Translations under genes and position numbers: made by a program
The notes under the pieces: model-generated
What the model was told of the DNA's origin: nothing
Seen by the model: the letters and a program-made list of their open reading frames with translations, nothing else
Database searches by the model: none
Shown here: piece by piece, positions 1 to 13,465 of the stretch
Position numbering within the stretch: the first letter of the stretch is position 1
Layout of the letters: each line of letters opens with the position of its first letter
DNA from: Bacillus sp. V3-13
Lineage (GTDB): Bacteria > Bacillota > Bacilli > Bacillales > Cytobacillaceae
NCBI RefSeq assembly: GCF_002860165.1
Contig: NZ_PGUZ01000016.1
Span: forward strand, 1 to 64,000
Reading direction: 5' to 3'
DNA: 64,000 nt

Positions 1-2
1 AA

Positions 3-33
3 TAAAAATACCACAGCCTAGATGACCGTGGTA
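3..33 (-). terminator. Terminator-like hairpin at window edge
   Basis: Read on the minus strand, arms at 26-33 and 9-16 pair over eight positions (one G-U) and are followed by a run of five Ts at 4-8. It could be a second terminator behind the tmRNA gene or belong to the next unit beyond the window edge. It cannot be placed with confidence because the sequence starts here. Confidence 0.5.
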
Positions 34-63
34 GACCCAAAATTTTATACTTTCTTATCTTTT

Positions 64-92
64 AAAAAAACCACCATAGATATGTATGGTGG
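64..92 (-). terminator. tmRNA terminator, shares the CCA end
   Basis: On the minus strand an eight-base-pair perfect stem (CCACCATA with TATGGTGG, six-base loop) is followed by seven Ts. Its upstream arm starts inside the last six bases of mature tmRNA, so the CCACCA tail forms half of the terminator stem and must be freed during 3' processing. Confidence 0.88.
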
Positions 93-103
93 AGACGGTG
101 GGA

Positions 104-382
104 CATGTTGTTCCATGCTTTCGTCATGGCACTGACTATATCTTGAACCTGCAATGTCCAGGTTCTCTGGCGTCTTATGCGAAATGTAAATTTACTTGGA
201 ATCAAGCAGGATCTCGCATCCTAGTACTACCATTCAGATCATGGCAGCCTATAAGTCGATACACGGCTGTTGGATTGCTCCACATACCGCTCGGCATTGC
301 CTTATCGCGGACAGCGACTTAGGTTTCACCGATAAAGCCAGATTTTCACTTGTGTGTTGCCACACAAGGCGACTAGTTACTA
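104..382 (-). other. Group I intron in the tmRNA T loop
   Basis: The 279-base insert separates the two halves of the tmRNA T arm. Read 5' to 3' on the minus strand, exon bases CGAT (386-383) pair with GTCG (373-370) in a P1 helix with the diagnostic U-G pair at the splice site, extended by UAG/CUA around a UAA loop. A core follows: P4 CGGT/GCCG (about 331-328 and 294-291), a P5 stem capped at about 312-316, the P7 5' strand GACTTAT (257-251) and the S element AAGATATAGTC (144-134), whose ATAGTC pairs with it with one bulged base. The last intron base is G at 104, as expected for omega-G. There is no homing endonuclease frame; the intron is minimal. The two junctions rebuild a normal seven-base T loop. 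Confidence 0.9.
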
Positions 383-603
383 ATCGAACCCACGTCCAAA
401 GATATTGGCACTTAAGCTTCTACGAGTGTAGTCGATATACTAGCGTTTCACTGCACCTTCTGCCTATCGACAGGCGTCCGGGCAGCTAGTCTGGTTGTTC
501 TCTTCCTTCATCCTCAGACGGTGGAATCCGGCGTAGCCCACTTAAAGTGAGTCCCTTACCCTACCACATGGGCGATGGAGGGAGGAACCGCTATCGACTG
601 TTA

Positions 604-639
604 TTAAGCAGCGAAAGCGAGGTTGTTGTTTTCTTTGCC
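604..639 (-). other. tmRNA proteolysis-tag reading frame
   Basis: Eleven codons plus stop inside ssrA, translating as GKENNNLAFAA, followed by a second in-frame TAA at 601-603. The resume codon is GGC, as in other Bacillus tmRNAs; the first alanine of the tag comes from the charged tRNA-like end. The hydrophobic AFAA tail fits recognition by ClpXP-type proteases, and clpP is encoded at 15795. Confidence 0.88.
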
Positions 640-818
640 AGTTATTGGCTTTGACGTTTTAACGAGGCCGATCCCCTCGACTCGCAACTTAAGCTCAAAC
701 TATCCCTGTCGAATCCGTAGCGTCCCCATTATAAAAGGTCCTGCAAGACTCACGGAGGAGTTACGTACGCTCGAGATGATGAGCATTAAGTTTGTGCCAC
801 AAAGTAGTGACAAATACT

Positions 819-846
819 ATTATACCATATTGTTGGTATTTTTCAA
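819..846 (-). promoter_or_regulatory. Sigma-A promoter for ssrA
   Basis: On the minus strand TTGAAA (846-841), a 16-base spacer and TATAAT (824-819). Transcription would start near 812, giving a leader of about 85 nt before mature tmRNA, which fits 5' maturation by RNase P. It lies between the smpB stop and ssrA. Confidence 0.75.
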
Positions 847-863
847 TAGTTGGATGCTGGCTG

Positions 864-1331
864 TTATATCTTCTGTTTATCCCGGAAAGCCCGCTCGATT
901 TCGCGTTTTGCTTCTTTCTTTTTCAAGTCTTCACGCTTATCGTATTGCTTTTTACCCTTGGCCAGGCCAATTAATACCTTCGCATATCCGTTTTTCAAAT
1001 AAAGCTTGACCGGAACAAGCGAGTAACCTGCCTCTTTTGTTTCGCCGATCAACTTATTGATCTGCTTTTTATGCAGAAGAAGCTTTCTCGTCCGCAATGG
1101 GTCGTGGTTATAGCGGTTTCCCTGTTCGTACGGGCTGATATGCATATTGTATAAAAACACTTCACCGTTTTGGATTCGTGCGAAGGCATCCTTAAGGTTT
1201 ACTCTGCCGGCGCGGATTGCTTTGATTTCAGTTCCTTGAAGAACAATGCCGGCTTCATATGTTTCTTCGATAAAATAATCATGGTATGCTTTTTTATTTT
1301 GTGCGACAGTCTTTCCCTCGCCCTTTGGCAT
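864..1331 (-). CDS. smpB: SsrA-binding protein SmpB
   Basis: SmpB binds the tRNA-like domain of tmRNA and places it in the A site of stalled ribosomes. The 155-residue product has the family's full length: an oligonucleotide-binding barrel near the start ([19 protein letters not shown]), the conserved LKDAFARI and LLHKKQI segments, and a basic C-terminal tail ([18 protein letters not shown]) that in this family folds in the mRNA channel. A strong AAGGGGGAAA ribosome site precedes the ATG. It sits directly upstream of its partner RNA and downstream of rnr, the RNase that assists in trans-translation mRNA decay. The rnr terminator at 1395-1424 suggests smpB is partly transcribed on its own. Confidence 0.97.
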   Translation of the reverse strand: MPKGEGKTVAQNKKAYHDYFIEETYEAGIVLQGTEIKAIRAGRVNLKDAFARIQNGEVFLYNMHISPYEQGNRYNHDPLRTRKLLLHKKQINKLIGETKEAGYSLVPVKLYLKNGYAKVLIGLAKGKKQYDKREDLKKKEAKREIERAFRDKQKI

Positions 1332-1394
1332 GATATTTCCCCCTTTTCCCTTCAGCAGGGAAAAACATGTTTCTATTTATCCCTCTATTTTAAC

Positions 1395-1424
1395 AAAAAA
1401 ACGCCGGACTCACAACGTTCCAGC
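1395..1424 (-). terminator. Rho-independent terminator after rnr
   Basis: On the minus strand GCTGGA pairs with TCCGGC (six pairs, one G-U) around a ten-base loop, followed by seven Ts. It lies between rnr and smpB, so smpB needs readthrough or its own promoter. Confidence 0.75.
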
Positions 1425-1463
1425 GGGAAAGAGAGGCCAGGGAAGGCTCTCTCATTAGCTAGT

Positions 1464-3779
1464 TTAACGGCTTTTTTTCTTGCGCTTTGCTTTAGGTGCA
1501 TTTTCATAAAACCGTTTGTTCTTCTTCGGCTTTTTCTTGGCTCCGCCGTTTTCTGCCGCTTTTCCGGCACGCGGTTTCCCCGGACCGTCGCCTGCTTTAA
1601 AAACACGTGGTGCGCCAGTTGTGTCGCGGCGGCGTGTCCCTTTCATGCCGACGATTTCAAAGTCGATCGACCGTTCCTCTTTATTTACTTTGACAACACG
1701 GACCGTTATTTCATCACCAATCCGAAAGACATTGCCGGTCCGCTCACCGATCATCGCATAGTGGCGCTCATCATAACGGTAATAATCATCGGTCATATAA
1801 CTGACATGGACAAGCCCTTCAATTGTGTTCGGGAGCTCGATAAACATCCCGAAATTTGTGACAGAGCTGATGATGCCATCATATTCGACGCCAATTTTGT
1901 CTTCCATAAATTCTGCTTTTTTCAGTTCATCCGTTTCCCGCTCGGCATCAACAGCGCGGCGTTCCATGTTGGACGAGTGCTCAGCAATCTCCGGAAGGCG
2001 CGCATTCCATTTCTCCCTTGTTGCCGGGTCAAGCTTCCCTTCGATTAAATATGTGCGGATCAAGCGGTGCACAATCAAATCGGGATAGCGGCGGATCGGT
2101 GAGGTAAAATGCGTATAATATTCAGCCGAAAGCCCAAAGTGGCCCAGGCTGTTCGGGTTATATTTTGCCTGCTGCATTGAGCGGAGCATGACAGTAGAGA
2201 TGACCATTTCTTCAGGTTTGCCCTGGACTTCTTCAATAATTTCCTGAAGCGCTTTTGGGTGGACCGAATTGGCGGTCCCTTTTACAATATAGCCAAAATT
2301 GGTGATAAACTCGAAAAAGCGCCGCAATTTGTCTTCCTTCGGATCTTCATGAATCCGGTAAATGAACGGGACATCCATCCAGTGAAAATGCTCGGCAACC
2401 GTTTCGTTCGCCGCAAGCATGAACTCTTCGATCAGGCGCTCGGCTACTGTACGTTCACGAATCACCACGTCAGATGGCTTCCCGTCTTCATCCACGAGTA
2501 CCTTTGCCTCTTTAAAATCAAAATCGATTGCCCCTCTGTTCATCCGCTTTCTCCTCAACACCAAAGACAGCTCTTCCATCAATTTAAACATCGGAACAAG
2601 CGGCTCATATCGCTTGATTAGATCTTCATCCTCATCAACGAGAATCTTTTTTACATCCGTGTAGGTCATGCGCTCTGTCGTTTTAATGACACTTTGAAAA
2701 ATCTCGTGGTGAACCACTTCTCCGTCAGGTGCAATTTCCATTTCACACGAAAGGGTAAGCCTGTCCACCTGCGGATTCAACGAACAAATTCCGTTCGAGA
2801 GACGGTGCGGAATCATCGGAATCACCCGGTCAACCAGGTAGACGCTCGTTCCGCGCTCCTCTGCTTCCCTGTCAATCGGCGAATTTTCCTGAACATAATA
2901 ACTGACATCGGCAATATGGACGCCGAGCTTGTAATGGCCATTGTCGAGCTTTGACACCGTAACCGCATCATCAAGATCCTTCGCATCCGCACCGTCAATC
3001 GTTACGATCGTTTCATTTCGCAAATCCCTGCGGTTGGCAATTTCGCTTTCAGCAATGGTGTCGGGCGTTTCGTTCGCCTGTTCAAGCACTTCCTGAGGAA
3101 ACTCCATCGGCAGGCCATGCTTGTAAATGATCGAGAGAATATCCACGCCCGGATCGTTTTTATGGCCGAGAATTTCGACCACTTCGCCCTCTGCACTTTT
3201 GCGTCCTTCCGGATATGTTGTCAGTTTAACAACGACTTTATGTCCTTCGATGGCTCCTTTTGAGGCAGACTTCGGAATAAAAATATCGCTGGTAAACTTT
3301 TTATCATCAGGAAGGACAAATCCGAAATGCTTGCTTTCTGTGTACGTTCCAACGATTTGCTTGATGCCGCGCTCAAGAATCCGGACGATTGTTCCTTCGC
3401 GCCGTTGTCCCGAGCTTTCCGCTGACACACGGACTAATACAATATCACCGTGCATCGCATTATTCATTTCGTTTGGCGGAACGAAAATATCATCCATCCC
3501 CGGCTCGTCCGTGATAACGAAGGCAAACCCTTTCGCATGGCCGGACAACCGGCCGCGAATCAGATTCATTTTTTCCGGCAGGCCGTAGCGGTTGCTGCGC
3601 GTTCTGACAACGAGCCCCTTTTCTTCCATCACAACCAGGGCTTTAACAAAATCTTTGAATGTTGATGAATCTTCAATCCCGAAGGCTTCTTCAAGTTCCT
3701 GGACTGTCAGCGGCTTATACGCCTCATCCTTCATATATTGCAAGAGCCGGTCAATATGGTGCTGGATGGTTTCATCCAT
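1464..3779 (-). CDS. rnr: Ribonuclease R
   Basis: A 3'-to-5' exoribonuclease of the RNB family that degrades structured RNA and, with tmRNA-SmpB, defective mRNA. Order along 771 residues: an N-terminal winged-helix-like segment (about 1-70), cold-shock RNA-binding domains (about 70-230), the RNB catalytic domain with the acidic metal-binding motif [12 protein letters not shown] near residue 265, an S1 domain (about 625-705), and a lysine-rich C-terminal tail typical of RNase R. The ATG follows AAGGAGGGGA. Placement between an esterase gene and smpB matches other Bacillus. No defect is visible. Confidence 0.97.
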   Translation of the reverse strand: MDETIQHHIDRLLQYMKDEAYKPLTVQELEEAFGIEDSSTFKDFVKALVVMEEKGLVVRTRSNRYGLPEKMNLIRGRLSGHAKGFAFVITDEPGMDDIFVPPNEMNNAMHGDIVLVRVSAESSGQRREGTIVRILERGIKQIVGTYTESKHFGFVLPDDKKFTSDIFIPKSASKGAIEGHKVVVKLTTYPEGRKSAEGEVVEILGHKNDPGVDILSIIYKHGLPMEFPQEVLEQANETPDTIAESEIANRRDLRNETIVTIDGADAKDLDDAVTVSKLDNGHYKLGVHIADVSYYVQENSPIDREAEERGTSVYLVDRVIPMIPHRLSNGICSLNPQVDRLTLSCEMEIAPDGEVVHHEIFQSVIKTTERMTYTDVKKILVDEDEDLIKRYEPLVPMFKLMEELSLVLRRKRMNRGAIDFDFKEAKVLVDEDGKPSDVVIRERTVAERLIEEFMLAANETVAEHFHWMDVPFIYRIHEDPKEDKLRRFFEFITNFGYIVKGTANSVHPKALQEIIEEVQGKPEEMVISTVMLRSMQQAKYNPNSLGHFGLSAEYYTHFTSPIRRYPDLIVHRLIRTYLIEGKLDPATREKWNARLPEIAEHSSNMERRAVDAERETDELKKAEFMEDKIGVEYDGIISSVTNFGMFIELPNTIEGLVHVSYMTDDYYRYDERHYAMIGERTGNVFRIGDEITVRVVKVNKEERSIDFEIVGMKGTRRRDTTGAPRVFKAGDGPGKPRAGKAAENGGAKKKPKKNKRFYENAPKAKRKKKSR

Positions 3780-3810
3780 TATAATCCCCTCCTTTTCAGG
3801 GCTTTTGCTT

Positions 3811-4557
3811 TTATTCTTGCCAATTTAAGCTTTCTAAAAACTGATAAATATCTTCATGAAGCTGGTCGCGCTCTTTGTCGAGCGTGATGACGTGTCCCGA
3901 TTCCTCGTACCATTTCAGTTCCTTTTGCTCAGACTCAACTTCATTATAAATAATATTCGCACTTTCTGTATTAATCATCTCATCATGCCGCGCCTGGACG
4001 ACAAAGGTCGGGGCATATATCATATCAACATGATTGCGGACATCGGCAATCAGGTTTTGCAGTGCTTTTAATGTATTCATCGGCGTTTTCTGGAATTCAT
4101 TCATTTCCTGTTCAATTTGCACTTCACTTTTGCCTTCACGACTCTTATATTCGCGGGCATAGGACAGGATTCCTTTATACATGACCTCTTCACTTTTAAT
4201 ATGCATTGGTGCACACATCGGAACAATACCCTTTACTGGCACCGTATAACCCAGTTTCAAGGCGAAGACGCCTCCCAGTGAAAGTCCGGCAACGGCGATT
4301 TCATTATGGCCCTTGTTTTTCAAAAACTCATAGCCTCCAATCACATCCTGCCACCAATCTTCAGGACCGGTATGAACAAGCTCTTCCGGAGGAACGCCGT
4401 GGCCTTTGTAATGGGGCGCATGGCTGGTATAACCTTTTTTCTCAAGAAAGCGGCCAAGCATACGGACATCTGCTGAATTTCCCGTAAATCCATGTAAAAG
4501 CAAAACCGCCCGCTTTCCCCCTTCAAAAGTAAACGGCTTCGGCATAACGATATTCAT
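3811..4557 (-). CDS. yvaK: Carboxylesterase, Est30/YvaK type (alpha/beta hydrolase)
   Basis: A cytoplasmic serine esterase of 248 residues, the length of the Geobacillus Est30 family. The catalytic serine is S93 in GLSLGG, the acid is the D in ARHDEMI and the base the H in ESGHVITLD; the oxyanion region [10 protein letters not shown] is near residues 19-28. There is no signal peptide. It lies 31 bases upstream of rnr on the same strand and is probably co-transcribed with it. The substrate cannot be read from sequence; the family prefers short to medium acyl esters or monoacylglycerols in vitro. Confidence 0.92.
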   Translation of the reverse strand: MNIVMPKPFTFEGGKRAVLLLHGFTGNSADVRMLGRFLEKKGYTSHAPHYKGHGVPPEELVHTGPEDWWQDVIGGYEFLKNKGHNEIAVAGLSLGGVFALKLGYTVPVKGIVPMCAPMHIKSEEVMYKGILSYAREYKSREGKSEVQIEQEMNEFQKTPMNTLKALQNLIADVRNHVDMIYAPTFVVQARHDEMINTESANIIYNEVESEQKELKWYEESGHVITLDKERDQLHEDIYQFLESLNWQE

Positions 4558-4725
4558 CTATGAAAACTCCTTTTCCAACATAATATTTCCGTACGTACTC
4601 TTAGTTAAACTTTGACTCACAAGTACTTTATTTTTAGCAAACCTATTCCTAACATTCCACTAAAACGCACTGATCTATGTGTATTTGCAGCAAACATCCA
4701 GATGATCCTGGTCCATTTTAAGCAT

Positions 4726-4753
4726 AAAAAAACCTGACCCGTCACAGGCCAGG
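4726..4753 (-). terminator. Rho-independent terminator after secG
   Basis: On the minus strand CCTGGCC pairs with the GGGTCAGG side (seven pairs, one G-U), followed by seven Ts. It closes the secG transcript before the esterase gene. Confidence 0.8.
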
Positions 4754-4767
4754 ATTTATTGTCATTT

Positions 4768-5001
4768 TTACAGATCAAAATACGAAACCGCAATCGTTAA
4801 TATAAAGAATAAAACCGAGAGAACGATTGTAATGCGGTGGAGAATCAAGTCAAGTCCCCGTGCTTTTTGCTTTCCGAACAATTGTTCAGCACCGCCGGAA
4901 ATCGCTCCGGAAAGCCCTGCGCTTTTTCCTGATTGAAGAAGTACCACTACGATAAGTGCGATACATACGATAACCAATAGTGTGACTAATACTGCGTGCA
5001 A
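4768..5001 (-). CDS. secG: Preprotein translocase subunit SecG
   Basis: Small membrane component of SecYEG that assists protein export. The 77-residue product has two membrane helices (about 3-24 and 50-75) around the conserved cytoplasmic segment [16 protein letters not shown] place the start at the TTG at 5001: GGGAGG lies about seven bases upstream of it, and the protein then begins with the [11 protein letters not shown] segment as in B. subtilis SecG. The in-frame GTG at 5010 abuts that same ribosome site and is less likely. It has its own terminator. Confidence 0.95.
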   Translation of the reverse strand: MHAVLVTLLVIVCIALIVVVLLQSGKSAGLSGAISGGAEQLFGKQKARGLDLILHRITIVLSVLFFILTIAVSYFDL

Positions 5002-5127
5002 GAAGTCCACCTCCCATAAAACGTGCCTTCACAGTATTTTTACTGTATCATATTTCCTTCCATTAAACAATAACAATCTGAGCCTTATACAAGAGACTGC
5101 TCCATTTTACAGCAAAACCATTGTCAC

Positions 5128-5838
5128 CTATTCTTGAATGTTTAGAAGTTCCAGAAACTCTCGTTCAGGCTTCATATATTTCGTACCCTTATCCGATTGA
5201 AGATAAATGGCCCGGTCAGCTCCAAATGAAACATTCACCTTTAAGTTACCGAAATCTATCTCACTGATTTTTTCACGGGATGAAGCTTTTTTATCCCAAT
5301 CTATGGCATGATTAATAAAATAGACGATTTCATTGATCGTATCTTTGTCGTTTATTTCTGTACATTCCTCGTTTGGGGAATTCCCGTAAATGCAAATATG
5401 ATCTGGAATCTTCGTAATCCATGTTGTGAAGGTGTGGATAGGGGTTTTATCAAACACTACCTCTGTGCGCCCCTCCTGCTTGTTATAATGGGCTGAAACA
5501 GACAACTCTCCATCAAATCCTGATTTCTTCCACTGTGAATAGAAGCTTGACTCATGGTTGTCCTGGTTCATCTCCAATATTGGTTTTTGCGATACTTTCC
5601 AACCGTTTTTCGGCAGTTCTCTTTCATAAAAATCATAGATGTCATTTACGCGGTTGCCGGCGAGAACATAATCATGTTCATTCGGCTCTAAACCTTCAAA
5701 TAACGGAATGTCATCTTCTTGTTCAGGGATGATTGACATTCCGGCATGTCTATTATCAATTACCTTTAGATAAAAGAACCAAATGGTTAAAGCGATGACC
5801 GCAATAAATAATAAAATAAACCAACTATTTCTTTTCAT
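5128..5838 (-). CDS. Hypothetical membrane-anchored protein
   Basis: Not recognised. The 236 residues begin with a short positive segment and one hydrophobic helix (about 5-24), with no lipobox cysteine, so it is probably a membrane-anchored extracytoplasmic protein. The outside part has a segment resembling small periplasmic-type domains (DIYDFYERELPKNGWKV, about 66-82), and a pair of cysteines near residue 149 (CIYGNSPNEEC) that could form a disulfide. It stands alone between eno and secG with no operon partner. Confidence 0.72.
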   Translation of the reverse strand: MKRNSWFILLFIAVIALTIWFFYLKVIDNRHAGMSIIPEQEDDIPLFEGLEPNEHDYVLAGNRVNDIYDFYERELPKNGWKVSQKPILEMNQDNHESSFYSQWKKSGFDGELSVSAHYNKQEGRTEVVFDKTPIHTFTTWITKIPDHICIYGNSPNEECTEINDKDTINEIVYFINHAIDWDKKASSREKISEIDFGNLKVNVSFGADRAIYLQSDKGTKYMKPEREFLELLNIQE

Positions 5839-5917
5839 CTATGATACCTGCCTCTAATCATTGGATTTATTATCTTTTATTTTACCACTACTTCCTTTAT
5901 TCTTTCTTAGAAATGAT

Positions 5918-5966
5918 AAAAACCTCCATACTTCGCATTCTTCATGCAAAGTAGGAGGTTTTTTTG
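5918..5966 (-). terminator. Terminator of the glycolytic operon
   Basis: A long hairpin: AACCTCC(T)ACTTTGCAT pairs with ATGCGAAGTA(T)GGAGGTT, with T tracts on both sides. On the minus strand it ends the eno transcript; it could also act in the other direction. Confidence 0.85.
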
Positions 5967-5983
5967 TTACTGCCATGGAAAAA

Positions 5984-10828
<4,845 letters not shown>

Positions 10829-10867
10829 GGCAAAAGAACCTCCTTTTTGATGATCGGCATGGACGAG

Positions 10868-10904
10868 TAAAAGGGAGTGGGGCTATGATCCCCGCTCCCC
10901 TTTT
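10868..10904 (-). terminator. Intercistronic terminator between gapA and pgk
   Basis: A GC-rich hairpin, AAAAGGGGAGCGGGG pairing with CCCCACTCCCTTTT around a seven-base loop, lies in the gapA-pgk gap. In B. subtilis a terminator here makes gapA mRNA more abundant than the distal genes, and the same is inferred. Confidence 0.8.
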
Positions 10905-10983
10905 CATCCGTCTATATTATAGTGGTTCACGATGTTAATATCCATCAATTCTATATGAACGAAGGATATTTATTCTTTTAGTC

Positions 10984-12027
<1,044 letters not shown>

Positions 12028-12047
12028 TTATATAAAGGGGATTACCC

Positions 12048-13067
12048 TTATATCAACTGCTTGGCGGCACCTTCATCGGTAATTAAAATCGTCGACGGTG
12101 GAGCCTGTTTCATATAAGCGCGAATCGCCTTTGCCTTTGAGGATCCGCCTGCGACAGCCAAAACGCTGTCAACCCCGGCCAAATCTCCAAGCTGCAATCC
12201 AACCGTTGGGACTTTATGGACAATTTCCCCGGTTTCATCAAAATAATAGCCGAAAGCTTCGCCAACAGCTTTCTTTTTGCGAATGATCTCCAAATCTTCC
12301 GCACTCGTTTTCCGGCGCTCTGCCATTGTTATAGCGTCTCCAATTCCATGTAAAACCATGCTTGCCGATTTGATTAAGTCAAGCACCTCATGAATAAAAG
12401 GTTCTTTTATAAATGATTCATAAATTTCACGGCTTACCTGGTCAGGCACATAGAGAACGCGGTGCTTTGCCCCTGTTTGCGCGGCCATTTTTGCACAGAT
12501 CGTATTGGCCTGGTTTTGCACATCTTCACCAAGCCCTCCTCTGGCAGGTACAAACAGCAAATCATTCTTGCCAAAATCAAGTGTCAGCATTTCAGCAACT
12601 GCCGCCATTGTAGATCCACCGGTTACGGCAATGATATTTTCGTCGTGAAGATGTTCTTTCATCGAGATCGCGCATGCTCTCCCGAGTTCATTCTTCACCC
12701 ATGGTGACTGGTCGCTGTCACCATTGACGATAATCACTTTTTGGATGCCAAGCTGCACTTCGAGCTGGCGCTCTAATTTGTCTATACCCGTTATGCCCCT
12801 CATTATGCTATCAAGTCTTTCCAACAAGGCCTTGCCTTCTTCTGTTAAACTCATTCCGAGGCTTGTAAAATACAGCAGGCTCTGCCCTTTTAAAAACTCG
12901 ACCTCCGACCGAAGCACGCGCTCGGTGAGTCCGAGGCTCACCGCGAGACTTCTTCTCCCCACTGGCTGCATCACGTTTATGTACTGCAGGATTAGATAAC
13001 GTTTTTGCATAACATCAAGCAAATCGGGCAATAATCTTCTTTGGATATCAAATAATGAATTCATCAT
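12048..13067 (-). CDS. cggR: Central glycolytic genes regulator CggR
   Basis: A SorC-family repressor that binds its operator until fructose-1,6-bisphosphate relieves it. The 339 residues have an N-terminal winged helix (about 20-85, with the RRSLAVSLGLTERVLRSEV helix-turn-helix) and a C-terminal sugar-phosphate-binding domain (ITGGSTMAAVAEML, FVPARGGLGEDV, VAGGSSKAKAIR). ATGATG follows AAGGAG; either ATG is possible. First gene of the glycolytic operon, 56 bases before gapA, with its operator just upstream. Confidence 0.96.
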   Translation of the reverse strand: MMNSLFDIQRRLLPDLLDVMQKRYLILQYINVMQPVGRRSLAVSLGLTERVLRSEVEFLKGQSLLYFTSLGMSLTEEGKALLERLDSIMRGITGIDKLERQLEVQLGIQKVIIVNGDSDQSPWVKNELGRACAISMKEHLHDENIIAVTGGSTMAAVAEMLTLDFGKNDLLFVPARGGLGEDVQNQANTICAKMAAQTGAKHRVLYVPDQVSREIYESFIKEPFIHEVLDLIKSASMVLHGIGDAITMAERRKTSAEDLEIIRKKKAVGEAFGYYFDETGEIVHKVPTVGLQLGDLAGVDSVLAVAGGSSKAKAIRAYMKQAPPSTILITDEGAAKQLI

Positions 13068-13096
13068 ACCGTTTCTCCTTCAATGAAGTGATATTG

Positions 13097-13132
13097 GTCA
13101 CAAAACGTCCCGGTGTGACATATTATGTCCCG
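13097..13132 (-). promoter_or_regulatory. CggR operator of the cggR-gapA operon
   Basis: On the minus strand this reads CGGGAC-N6-TGTC-N4-CGGGAC-N6-TGAC, the tandem CggR site known from B. subtilis with one base changed in the last half-site. TAATAT at its upstream end could be the -10 element, but no good -35 is visible because a terminator T run lies there. Confidence 0.88.
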
Positions 13133-13140
13133 CTAACGGT

Positions 13141-13184
13141 AAAAAAAAATCACTCCTGATTCCATTTTCATTTTAACAGGAGTG
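13141..13184 (-). terminator. Terminator upstream of cggR
   Basis: On the minus strand CACTCCTG and CAGGAGTG form an eight-pair stem with an 18-base loop, then nine Ts. It ends the rpoN/glutaredoxin transcript before the glycolytic operon. Confidence 0.85.
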
Positions 13185-13207
13185 AACCGCTAATTCAACA
13201 CATATGT

Positions 13208-13453
13208 TTATCTTTTTTTCTGCAAACGTTTACTTAGGGCGAATTTATCAATATGGCCATATTGGACCATCTCACCGTCAAGTTCAACAACCGGGATCAT
13301 CAGGCCGTATTTCTCTGTCAGTTCATCACTTTGGTCAATATCCCGCTCTTCCAGTTCGAAAGGATATTCCGATTGCATCTCCATTAAAGCGGTTTTTGCC
13401 TTGTCGCATAAAGGGCATTTGGTTCGAGTATAAAAAGTAAGCTTAAGCACCAA
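13208..13453 (-). CDS. Glutaredoxin-like thiol protein
   Basis: An 81-residue thioredoxin-fold protein with a CPLC redox motif at residues 14-17 (TRTKCPLCDKAK) and a cis-proline segment (MIPVVELDG) near residue 51. This matches the small glutaredoxin-family (DUF836-like) proteins often found next to sigL in Bacillus. There is no signal peptide; the partner is unknown. It follows rpoN by 12 bases and ends before a strong terminator, so the two are probably co-transcribed. Confidence 0.88.
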   Translation of the reverse strand: MVLKLTFYTRTKCPLCDKAKTALMEMQSEYPFELEERDIDQSDELTEKYGLMIPVVELDGEMVQYGHIDKFALSKRLQKKR

Positions 13454-13465
13454 GTATTTCTCCTT

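Larger units (their letters stand above)
87..727 (-). ncRNA. ssrA: tmRNA (transfer-messenger RNA), interrupted by a group I intron
   Basis: tmRNA rescues stalled ribosomes with SmpB and tags the nascent chain for proteolysis. The 5' end GGGGACG at 727-721 pairs with the 3' strand at 97-91 over seven positions, including the G3-U identity pair for alanyl-tRNA synthetase. The conserved 5' segment, the reading frame and the encoded CCA (87-89) are all visible. The T arm is split: GTGGGTTCGAT ends at 383 and TCCCAC resumes at 103, with a 279-base intron between. After splicing the RNA would be 362 nt, the usual size for the family. The tag frame runs 639 to 604 (GGC resume codon) and encodes GKENNNLAFAA, so the added tag would be A-GKENNNLAFAA. 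smpB lies just upstream on the same strand. Known of the family: ssrA introns at the T loop occur in some bacteria; here the boundaries are inferred from pairing. Confidence 0.96.

Noticed and set aside
1-92. Genomic island attachment site at the tmRNA 3' end
   Set aside because: tmRNA ends are common integration sites, but no integrase and no second copy of the tmRNA end are seen; the window stops here.
86-489. Frames inside the tmRNA and its intron, including a possible intron-encoded endonuclease
   Set aside because: They are on the opposite strand to the intron, short, and lack LAGLIDADG, GIY-YIG or HNH motifs.
728-733. TATAAT directly before the tmRNA 5' end as ssrA promoter
   Set aside because: It abuts the mature 5' end, leaving no room for a start site; a better promoter is at 819-846.
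1170-2048. Long plus-strand frame of 292 codons opposite smpB and rnr
   Set aside because: It overlaps two clear genes on the other strand, has no ribosome site and no recognisable motif.
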